This document shows, piece by piece, positions 24,479-35,300 of a stretch of DNA of 64,000 nt (position 1 is the first letter of the stretch; every line of letters begins with the position of its first letter). The notes beneath the pieces are model-generated. The model did not search any database and was not told the DNA's origin. It saw only the letters and a program-made list of their open reading frames with translations. Source of the stretch: Axinella damicornis (taxonomy: Eukaryota > Porifera > Demospongiae > Axinellida > Axinellidae); the NCBI GenBank assembly GCA_963931865.1, contig OZ007508.1, forward strand, positions 5,091,446 through 5,155,445. Reading direction: 5' to 3'. A program made the position numbers and the translations under genes.

Positions 24479-25164
24479 CCTCCCAAGACCAGAGGAGACA
24501 CCAAGACTATATAGGGCTAGGGGAAACACGACAGGTCTGGAGTGGGACAAGGAATTAATGTGGCAGCCACCTGACATTTAAGTGCAACAGCATGCATGAT
24601 GGGTAGCACATTGTCAAGGGTGTATCTAGGAGTAAAGATATTCAATTGTGATTGTACATCCATCACATTCAGGTAGGTGTTGGTACTGTACCAAAATTGG
24701 TACTGCATATAGCCACAAGGTTGGTGGCCAAACAGCTTGTATAGTTGGTAGTTGTGGCCAGTGCCAGGCCTAGGCACAAAACAATGAATACTGCTCTAGC
24801 TACTAGTCTGCTGATACTAATGCCCAGGAATTCAAGAATTTCAGGGGTCTTGCGGGCCAGCCCACGTCCACACTATAGAGGGAAAGGTCTGCTGAATGCT
24901 CTCATCAGTAAACGCATTCACCAGACCCTTTATGGGCTGGCCCGTGGAGACTAGGACCAAGTGTTGTCAGCTGCATCCACACCAAGCTAGGGGACCCAAT
25001 GAAAATCTAAGATGAAGTAACCTTGCATGGATCAAGTGTGCTAGAACTCAAGAACCAAGTGACCATGTTCACAAACTACAGTTACTAATGCTTCTATGAC
25101 TTCCATGCCAGAAATATACAATGCTGATAGAGAGTTAAATGCCAAAATATGGGGTTTTTTTTTC

Positions 25165-25412
25165 AATTTTATATGGGAGGTTATATAAAGGAACATACCT
25201 TCAACAGGTATGAACGAAAATGGTCCGGCTACTGACACACTCTGCTAATGGTACCTATTGATTTTCAATGATGCTTGCTAAAAACTTCAAACCAATCAAA
25301 ATATGTTGTTTTGTGATTTTATATGGGAGGAAACATACCTTCAACAGGTATCAACACAAGTGGTCTGGCTATTGACACACTCTACTAGTCGTACCTATAT
25401 ATGGATTTTCAA
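25165..25412. repeat. Two tandem copies of a 150-bp segment with exon-like cores
   Basis: TTTTATATGGGAGG...AACATACCTTCAACAGGTAT...GACACACTCT occurs at about 25165-25270 and 25316-25412. On the minus strand each copy has an AG acceptor-like site, about 48 bp, then GAAG followed by GTATGTT, a donor-like site. Upstream of gene A. Confidence 0.6.
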
Positions 25413-25954
25413 GAATGTTTGCTAAATTTAATTGTGAAAAGTCACTTCAAACCAATCATCTAATCTTCTATGGGGAAAATGTATTGTAATATTAAATGAC
25501 TGCTAAAATAGTCACTTCACAGTCCAAAGTTGGGTTGGTCCAGGCATTTTTGCACATATGGTACATTAAGTGAATTAAATCCATCAGTACCATTGGTTTC
25601 AGGGTGGAGCTTCAAAAGGGTGTCACTTGAACTAATCTTGACCATCATTTTGACATTAACTAATTAGCCCTTTGAAGTCCAAGACTACTGTGGTCAAAAA
25701 GTAGCTCTGCTCACAAACTGCTTGTGTGGCTTTGATGCAACTCAGGTAGATATTCAGTTCTAAGCACAACAAATTTGAAATTGCTTCACCTTCAATTTTT
25801 TCCATTGGGAGCCCTAACCAAGCAAGGAGAGCTATAGCTTGAAAAGTGCTTTGATATAATAATGTCATCGCTGAATCTGAATTTATTTTGTCACAACAAA
25901 AGTGCATTGCACGCACCTTTAGGGAGGAGGATCATTCATGTTTCATGCGCGTAA

Positions 25955-26031
25955 TAGCCTCGGCCTCCGCCCACATTTTATCTCGCAGCCGTGGAGAAAA
26001 AAATCTGGGCGGAGGCCTGGGAACGAGGCTA
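25955..26031. mobile_element. Mutator-type hairpin MITE, copy 7
   Basis: TAGCCTCGGCCTCCGCCCA and TGGGCGGAGGCCTGGGAACG form the arms, ending GAGGCTA. The left arm lacks part of the terminal motif and no target duplication is visible. Confidence 0.75.
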
Positions 26032-26632
26032 ATACATAGGCTTGGGACTGACTATTTTAATCATTTTGGTCTCGAGATAACTCACCTTCAATCTTGCGTC
26101 CTGCCCAGACTAGAGTTGGATATATACGCCCACAAAACCCGATAGCATTCCACACATACCTTATTGTATAGCTACCTTCACAATCAACCATAGGTACACG
26201 CCCATAGATTTTTTTTTATTTTTAGTAAAATTGTGGGGCCCCTTGGGGCCCTAAAGCCAGTAATGGTGGAGCTAAGCTGAATCTACGGTCTGCAGGATGG
26301 TCGTACTATATGAGCTTAGTTCAAAGGGGGCCCCAGAAACACTAATTTTGCCCCCCCCCCCCCCCCCCGTGGCCCCATTCTCATGGGGGCTCCCAAATTT
26401 TATTGCGTGATAGCGTTCGCGAACTCTGAACCATGTTGTGTCTAGTCTGCGTCTCCTAACGTTCGCGAACTCTGTGAATGCAGCGTTCGCGAATCGTTTG
26501 TCAAACTACACAATAGGGAAAAGCTTTTTTGTTTTTCTGTTGGTGATAGAGATGCGAGTTTCATGAACCGGGGATTTAGGGGGATAATTAAATTTGACCT
26601 TCAGGTGACGGAGGTGGCGGGATTGCCGGTAT

Positions 26633-27052
26633 GTTAAGGTTACGTGCGCACGCCGTGCGAAATGTATTGGGAAATGCATACTTAAGCTCGCTAACCAAGA
26701 ATCTCGAGTACGAAGAGCGTGAGCAACTTGATTCTGGCAGTGGAGGTGCACTGTCACAAGGTGCAGGGCATGACGGAAGCTTTTACCGATACGCTGTATA
26801 GCCGTGCAAAAACGAGCAGTTCAGTTCGCCAAAAAGCCGTATTTACCGCTTTTCTCGAGCAGATAAATTTGCGAGGGATTATACTATCGAAAAAAGCTTC
26901 CGTCATGCCCTGCACCTTGTGACAGCGCACCTCCACCGCCAGAATCAAGTTGCTCACGCTCTTCGTACTCGAGATTTTTGGTTAGCGAGCTTAAGTATGC
27001 ATTTCCCAATACATTTCACACGGCGCACGCACGAGTATCCCGTAACCTTAAC
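26633..27052. mobile_element. 420-bp hairpin element with about 155-bp arms
   Basis: Left arm 26633-26784 and right arm 26892-27052 are close inverted copies, including AGGGCATGACGGAAGCTTTT and its complement, GAGTACGAAGAGCGTGAGCA and its complement, and the terminal GTTAAGGTTACG / CGTAACCTTAAC. The 107-bp loop is unrelated. Diverged relatives are at 35410-35800 and 12900-13318. Confidence 0.9.
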
Positions 27053-27055
27053 CAT

Positions 27056-28024
27056 AGAACTACGTAGAAGGGATTGGAAACGCGCAAAAATTTTATGGGT
27101 AACCCGAATACTATAGCGCGTTACGGTCTGTAATGGCCTCTGCACAAGCCAACTAACCTTATTTGGCAAACGCCACACCCTGTGTCAAAGTACAGAGGAA
27201 ACAATTAGGAGCGGAATGGCGAGAGAGATTTGGTGTCAGTTTTGGAACCAAAAGAGTACCTGCATGTTGCCTATCCCAAGGAACGACTGACATCAGGGAG
27301 TGTACCCCAGCCTTTGCTGGCCCACTTAGGCAAATGCCGGTCTTCACTGGCCCACATGAACAAATACCAGCTTTCTGGCACCTCTCAGAACATGTACCAA
27401 GAAACTGTTGGAAGTCACTGAAAACATTGAAGTATCAATTTGACGAAACTGACACCAAATCTCTCTCGCCATTCTGCTCATAATTGTTTTCGTCCATCTA
27501 TATCCTGCAGTTAACGGCATATTGTAGCTAAACAGTGCCTGACCTACTCAACACAGAATAAGTAACACACAGTAAAGCAGCTTGTGTAAAAAATTACACA
27601 AAGAGTTGTGTTTTCCAAGGGAAATTACATGACATTTTAGTCAATAGCATAATAATTCCAGTGACATGAACCAATTTTACCCTACAGTGGCATTTAGACT
27701 GTAGCTAAGTCCAAACTGACCCCCACCCAATCCATGTGTGCTAGCTACATTTATACAAAGTCTTATAAACTACACAAGCACAAATTACCTCAATAAAGGC
27801 TATAAAACGCGTATTCACTACCTCGCACCTCCGCTCTTCAGCTCTTGGAAGCCATGGACAGCTGCTCTTACAAGTAGGCGGTCTGTGGTACCATGGTGAC
27901 AGCTGTTTCCTCTGTACTTTGACACAGGGTGTGGCGTTTGCCAAAAAAGGTTAGTTGGCTTGTGCAGAGGCCATTACAGACCATAAAATTTTTGCGCGTT
28001 TCCAATCCTTTCTACGTAGTTCTA
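27056..28024. mobile_element. 970-bp inverted-repeat element with a nested inverted repeat
   Basis: Terminal arms of about 120-145 bp: 27056-27203 (AACTACGTAGAAGGGATTGG..., ending near GTACAGAGGAAAC) is inverted at about 27906-28024. Inside, GGCGAGAGAGATTTGGTGTC near 27219 is inverted near 27450. The open frames inside are short and resemble no transposase. Confidence 0.8.
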
Positions 28025-28104
28025 TTATACATTCATCCAAGGATAATTAAAACGAAACGTTTAGTTTAATTATCCTTGATTCATCCGCCTATTGGTGATG
28101 CTTA

Positions 28105-29325
28105 TTGCATGTGTCTCCCAACTATATATGGCCGGCCTTAATTCCCTCAGACCAGTCATAATACCAAGGGTGAAGTTAAAAAAAGCATTTTTCCACACAT
28201 AATAAAGTACGGAAATACTGTGTCTACCAACCAATAAACTATTGAACTTAACAATGGAAACATTCAAGTGCATGCAATTACATAATTACCCCGCGCGCGC
28301 ATGCGCGAAGCGGGGTTAAGCAATCGGTTTTGTCCGTCTGTCCGGCGTCTGTCAGGCGAAATCTCATAAACCATCGAAATGGAATAGCAAATAGCAAAAA
28401 ACTGCTCTATGTGTACCTGACTGAAGTCAAGGCGCTCCATTTCGCTGTATTTCGGCTATTTCCTACTTTTCATAACTATTCATAACATTGGCTCCACCTC
28501 TTCGTGACTTGAAGAACAGGACACGCAGTGCATTTGGAAACTTCATGCTTCGAGATGACCGCTAGGAAACAGTGCTTTCTCACGATCTATGTACTTCACA
28601 GACATCATGGCTATTGTTTCGGCTGTTTTTTCCAGCTATTTCCTATTATTCGTAACATTTGGCCCAGCTTCACAATATAGTATATACGGTAAGCGGTCAC
28701 TCCCACACCTTGGATATGGCCATACACGAACACAGTATATGCGATAGCCCTGTTCGATGCGCATCGCCAGAGATGTCACGTCGATTGTAGCTGCACTGCA
28801 TGCATCCTGGCCTGACGTTCAGCGCGGGGTATGTGTTCTATGAACACCTCTAGTTATCTCATAGATATCGATATCGATACATCCTAATGAGCCAAAACCT
28901 TATAATAATTTGCCGTTTGTTGTAGTATAGGTTCACAATGTCATACAATGTTTCACAACGATGCTCAATCGTTTGGAAACGGTTTCAACAGATCAACTAT
29001 ACCAAGTGAAGTCTCCCAACTATGGCCTTAATTCCCTCAGACCAGTCATAATACCAAGGGTGAAGTTACAAAAAGCATTTTTCCACACATAATAAAGTAC
29101 GGAAATACGGTGTCTACAAACTACTGAACTTAACAACGGAAACATTCAAGTGCATGCAATTACATATTATTATCTCATAGATATCGATACATCCTAACGA
29201 GCCAAAACCCTATAACAATTTGCCGCTTGTTGTAGTATAGGTTCATAATGTCATACAATGTTTCACAATGATGCTCAATCGATATCGTTTGGAAATGGTT
29301 TCAGCAGATCAACTATACCAAGTGA
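28105..29325. repeat. Tandem duplication of the gene B 3' end
   Basis: The 28105-28285 and 28853-29010 sequences are repeated at 29014-29170 and 29170-29325. The second copy is continuous and holds the true last exon of gene B (29275-29427). The first copy ends 30 bp into the equivalent exon and is split by an insertion at 28288-28830. Confidence 0.85.
28288..28830. mobile_element. 543-bp TIR transposon inserted in a duplicated segment
   Basis: Ends ACCCCGCGC and GCGCGGGGT. Absent from the sister copy near 29160, which gives an empty site. It contains TTTTGTCCGTCTGTCCGGCG but no coding frame of note. About 20 bp of extra sequence beyond the right end is also absent from the sister copy, so the exact borders are uncertain. 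Confidence 0.8.
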
Positions 29326-32300
29326 AGTTGTCAAGAAATGCTCAAAATCTTTCAGCATATCTTTTGCATTCCATTCATGTGTGGGCTTCTCATCAGAGGA
29401 TGTTCCAGGTTCGTAGTCATGCAGCAGCTGTGGAAATCATTTGGAGTAAAGGTCATTAAAAAAATAATAGGTAATAAAATAATTATGCAGTCACACCCAA
29501 TATTCTGGTACCGTAGAGTACGTATTAAGCGCCCATGGTTTGGGGACATTAGAACGCCGCTGAACAGGGGGGTGGGCGCTAGATACGTACTCAGAACTTA
29601 AGCATGTAGTATCCGTCCACCCATTCAGCACTGTATAAACAACAAGCGCTGCGGTAAGCTGTAAATGTCAATGACCGCCTTTGAATATATAAGTCCATTT
29701 TCACGTAAGGAAATTGATCGCGCGTCTTTACGAAGAAGAAACGCTTGACAGAGAAAGTTCATACTTCACTGTAAATCGGCCTTTTTGAATGCACAACCTT
29801 ACCCAAAGGTTAGAAATGCTGCTCAAGACTTTTGTGATGGGTGGGCCCTTACTACATTGCTTTTGAACCCTGTGCAGTAACGTTTGCGTGAAGAGGGGGG
29901 TGGGCGCTTGATACGTGGTGGGCGCTTGATACGTACTCTACGGTATGTACACATTGCAGTCAGCCAGAGCTACAACACAAGACCTCTGGCAATCACACAT
30001 AGACGTCTACACATATATTATACAATGCAAAATAGTATTTTGTATATCGACTACCATCATTACCATGCAAAACAGTGTTTCGTAGCATGTGCTGAACATA
30101 CCGTATAGCGCCAAATTTTCGAGGGACAAATTTTTCGCTGATTGGCCTTTTACAAAATTTCGCGGAAATAACTTCCCGGATTGTGGATTCTGGTTAGCCA
30201 CGCCCAGTCTGATGCGGCCGCCGCTGCGCGCAATTAAACCAGTAGTGCGGGCCGACGTGCACACTTGATTGTTCGTAGTTGTTGTGACAGTAACACTTGA
30301 TCTCACCACAGCGAAGGGATCCTTGCGCGTCCCAGGCTCTCTTGTACAAGGCAACTGTTCACCGATACGCGATAGCTGCATCTGGCCCAGCTGTCTTGTA
30401 CACGTGATACCCACGAACCGTCGCGCTCGCTAGCGCCTCTCTCAGCTCAATGCTGAACGTTTCGGTTGCCACAGTTCTCAGATCAACACAGACACGTCAT
30501 TCATGTGCCAACGAAGATATCGAGTGTGTGCTCCATGTTTGTGTGGAGGTACGTACAATTCACTGGATAGCCTCTGGGCGCTAGTACCTATAATAGTATT
30601 GAAAAAATTCGCGAGCTTAATTTTCGCGGTCTGAGACCAATCCGCAAAAACCGTGAAAATTATGCGCCTCGAAAATTTGGCGCTATACGGTAATACATGT
30701 ATACCAATCTAGTCGGACGTACACAGCCAAGGTGCCAAGCTATAATTCACTGCATGCATGAAAAGGAACGATGTTCTTCCTGCCTTTGCCGCTTAGCGAA
30801 ACTGTTGAAACCCTTGGCAGAATTGGTAGTCTCACTGGGACTACCACTTCTGCCTCGAAAACAGAAGAGATCTTGCCTAGCCCAGAACTGTACATTATGG
30901 TCAACGGCAAGGTGACCAAGTCCAAAGTAGTGTGGTGGAGCAATGTGGACGTCAATGCACTCACAGCGGCGTTGCATACGTTAAAGCGTGTCAACGTTTT
31001 CTATCGCAACGTTTCAGACGCTTCAGAGGACGAAGCCATGAAGCAAGTCATTGACTCCACAACCAGTTCGATGCCATTCAAAATGCAACGGCAAGGAAGC
31101 TTGTTATCGTTCAGGAAAGGACGACAGTACTGACAAACATACATGACGTCATCCTTTGCACTTGGATTGCGGTGCAAAATGAGCTGTTTGAGCTGAGCCC
31201 ACATGTGAGACTTATATTTCATGTCGTTAAGCTTTACATCCCTTCTTAGAAAGAGGTGCTCACAACTACAGCATGCATGCTCCGGGTCTCTTTTTTCTAG
31301 CTTCTGATAAGCTTTGCATGCTTAATCTGAAGCTGTGTCTCGATGCCCAGAATGCCAGGGACTGAACAAGCGGGAATGACATCGCCGCTTAGCAAAACTG
31401 TTGAAACCCTTGGCAGAATTGGTAGTCTCACTGGGACTACCACTTCTGCCTCGAAAACAGAAGAGATCTTGCCTAGCCCAGAACTGTACATTATGGTCAA
31501 CGGCAAGGTGACCAAGTCCAAAGTAGTGTGGTAGAGCATTGTGGACGTCAATGCGCATGTGCTCACAGCGGCGTTGCATACGTTAAAGCATGTCAACGTT
31601 TTCTATCGCAACGTTTCAGACGCTTCAGTGTAGCAATGGTACTCATGTATACAATAATCATGGGGCTTCATACTTGAAGATCGAACCACTTACACTTCAT
31701 TGTGAAACATAGGTCACAGATCTTATAACCCCACTATGAATTTTTCACCTCAATCTCGGTCTTGGCTCTCTTGAATTGGATGGGCTGCTTTTCCTGTTGG
31801 ATGGGCTGCTTTTCCTGCTGGATTAGCCACTCTTGCCACTCTTCTTTGGATACTTCTTCAGTCTCCATGACATCTTCATACACTGCAAGCACCCAATTGC
31901 TTTCTTTCCATCTATACAAGGTTTGTTTCTTGTATCTCACAAACTTTACGCAGTAGTCAGCTCCCTTTAATTTCATGTGCAGAGTACGACCATCAGTGCT
32001 GCATGTTGAGATGATGTTAGTAAGATAATATCTACATCTTTGTGCACAAAATTAATACCACAACAGAAGTGTTGTTTCAATTGCAGCTGTTGGTTATGCC
32101 ATAAATAGTGAACATCCCATTTCAGGGATTAATAAATTATTGTGTGAACACTTTAGAGCATTGATTTAACATTTTGACGGCTGAACTCATGAAGCTAGCT
32201 ATTGCTGGCCATATTGAACCACTTCTGGTTTACAGAGTAGATAGATGGCCAGTTTTATGAAAGTGCATGGGAGGTGTGGTTGGCTGGTGTACCTTCTCCT

Positions 32301-35300
32301 CAAGGACTTCACAGCTTTGTGAGCAATTTCATACTTCCTATCACGGTACTGCACCACAGCTGGAAGGAAGTTGGGTGCGATTCTGACATCATAGTGCCTA
32401 TAGGCAAGAAATGGCAGGATTAGTATCCAAGGCCTAGTACGTCAGACATTATATTATAGGTGGTGAGTAAGACAAAACCCGTAAACTCCAACTCAATAAT
32501 GGGCTATGTCTTACACACCACCTATAAAATGCAGTACATGGACGATCATTGTGTATGGGGTCAGGTAGAAAAATTGGGGGGATGCGATGGAGGCATTATT
32601 TTGAGGTCTGTCTATAATAATATTGATATATACTCAGTGCATAGCAGTTCACTAAAATTTCACCTACTAATGCAAATGCATGGCATGCAGATTATTTGGG
32701 ATTACAAATAAAACTTACTTCTCGGGAAGCATGATGTTAAACTGAGGTATGCCCTTTGCTCTTTGGTCGAGGAACACATTCTGCAGCTGAAACTCATTTT
32801 CAATTTCTCTTACTGCAGCTACACATGTACAACTCGTGCCATCTTGTGTGGCGATGTACAATTTCAATGGGTCGATGAAGATTCTGGGACCTTCCAGTAG
32901 ACTGCACCGACTCAACACATTCCTAATGTCTGGATCAACCCTGCAGAGTATTGAAAGAGAATATGAGTGGTGATAAAGAAAGTGAACAACTACATGTATA
33001 TTTATATATGATCAAATCTATGCAATGCTTGTCTACTCAACTCCAGAAATACCAGAATTGGCAGAATTGGTGGTATGGCAGAATTGGTGTCACAAAGACT
33101 TTCATGATCATTGGCTATTAACTCTTTACCAACCACAGATTCTGGAGGTCAGTTTTATAGCTTGTAATCTACTTAAACATACCCTAGATAAGGTTCCCAT
33201 CGGTTTTCACGCTCAAAACTTCACACAGAACTGCACACAGCCATGCTTTCCCCATTCATGATTCTGACCACACCCACTCGTTAACGTGTACGCGATCAAG
33301 ATGCTCGGGCGACGGTAACTCGCTCTAGCAGAAAAATCAGCCTTGAACACTGGAATTCGAGGCTCTGCAAGGTGAGACCACTGTTTTCTAGGCCCATTTA
33401 TGCTTAAAACCCGAGAAATGGCCTACCCGGCTCCAACCAAGGGCTGTTTAAAGCTGAGCCCTGACACGGCCATGCTGTTTGCACCCTTCGGGTGCACCCA
33501 CCCACCTCCCCCTGCCCCGCCCTTTCTGCTGGCGCAGAGCCTATCTCTCAAGGACATTGCCGGATGTGACATCATGAAGGTGAAAGTCTCATGACGGGTT
33601 TTGCAGTCATTGGTTGGTAAAGGGTTAAAGAGTTAGGATGGAAGAACCGTCTTACATAGCGACGTATTTGGCCCAACTACAGTCCTTCCTCCCATATAGA
33701 ATTGCAGAAGAAAAGTGCATGTAGTACGAAAAGGGTCATTACAGTTAATTGCCAGCTTCAGCCTTGCACAAAATGGGAGTGAGGCTAAGAAGGGGAGGCT
33801 TGGCTAATACGATTAGGAGAGTTAACGTTGATGAAACTTGCGAACCTAATTATGTTGGAGTTGTGCACAATTTCCCCAACACTTGACATTGTTTTACTTG
33901 TTGTGCACAAAGTATACCAAGTATACATATAGCTATTATATATTTTGGCAAACATGTACCTCGCAAGAAACCTTGACAAAATATGTGTAGGTGGCTTGAA
34001 GTCACGAAGTGTCCACCTTCTCTCAATCTGACTTTGGTTAAGCTTCCAGTAGGTCTGGCCAAACCTATAATATTATAATCAGTACTTTGTTGTCACCCAG
34101 AGAGCAATCAGCCCATGAGGGCATTACATAAACTAATACACAATTTGTATAACAAGCAGGTGGCATGAAATAGGCAAGGATATACTATGTATCAGGATGT
34201 GTATGGGCTCAGTGGCAGGAATTGCAGCCCTTCGGAACACATGTATACACACATAGGGAATCAACCAAGGTAGCTAGCAGTTGACACAAGCCTCTAGTTC
34301 CCACTGACAAGTACACACTATAGAAGGTGCCTAGCTTACCTGGCTTCATAGCTAAATTTGAGATGGCCTTGCAATGGCTGAAGTTCCATGAAAAGTGCTT
34401 CCAGCTTCTCGTGGATGTAACGGGCGTACCATGGACTGAAGCAGAACAAATAAGGTAATATGAACTCTGAATAATTATGTGTTATGTGAGTTATGACGGT
34501 TCCCACCTTGCACAAAGCTGCACTTGTCGTGTCTGCTGAGCCTAGAGTTTGGAAACACTGTAATAAAACCACATATATAGCTACTGCAGTACTTGGCTTA
34601 TTATGTATACAGTATTGAGCCATCATTTATATCACTACATAAATGGAAATTGCCGTTTTGCCATTAACTGATTTTTCCTGCTCACCATGGTGAGCGAACA
34701 TACGTAATAAGATCTGTTCAGAATGCTGAAACCTATTATAGCTATCATTTCCATCCAAGCCTGACATTTACTACACATCTGGATCAAAAAGCACTACTTG
34801 CTGTTTGTTATTGAGATTCAGATGAGTAAATGTCAGGCTTGGATGGAACGATGATTGCTGCAAAGTACTTTTGCATTCCTAACCAATCATATAACTATGG
34901 ATGCATGTAATGTATTCACTCAACTGAAACTCAGACAACGCATGGCTAGGCAAAATGACAATTCTGTTCATAATGAACAATACCGTAGTCTTCAGATCAT
35001 AGTCTCCCCCCAACATAGATAAATATACCCATCATTTTGTACACTACTTTGGGGGCACTTCCACTTGAGTATTCGAATAGTCTTGACTGTGTGCCCACAA
35101 GCATGCGGCAAGTGCAAAGTCCATGATAACTGCTGTAGCTATCCAGAAGAACAGCAAGAACATTGGTCGAGAAATTCCCCGAGTTTGCTGGTACTTCCCA
35201 TGGAAGATTGGCAGTGAGATAATGTTGACAGCAGTGACTTGTGTGTCTATGTCTCAGAGGGACACAAAAACACCACGACAGACTGATTATTTCATTCACT

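Larger units (their letters stand above)
9838..24577 (-). pseudogene. Gene A: decayed paralog of gene B (2A, Death, KH-like, unknown domain)
   Basis: Fourteen exons were found: 24442-24577, 22378-22734, 22144-22233, 20810-20956, 20609-20739, 19762-19885, 18480-18563, 17319-17504, 15889-15984, 15490-15594, 14272-14496, 12617-12721, 10913-11156 and 9838-9990. All but the Pro-rich exon at 22144-22233 have a counterpart in gene B, most with the same length and phase. The first exon carries a 2A motif that has lost its hydrophobic leader. The second is a Death domain almost identical to that of gene C. Against a working gene: the exon at 19762-19885 is 124 bp where B has 123, shifting the frame into an early stop, and the exon at 17319-17504 has a 5-bp gain that leads to a stop (ELQVIA then TGA) or an incompatible phase. 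Unannotated splicing could rescue it, so pseudogene is probable, not proven. The product is unrecognised beyond the Death domain. Confidence 0.7.
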
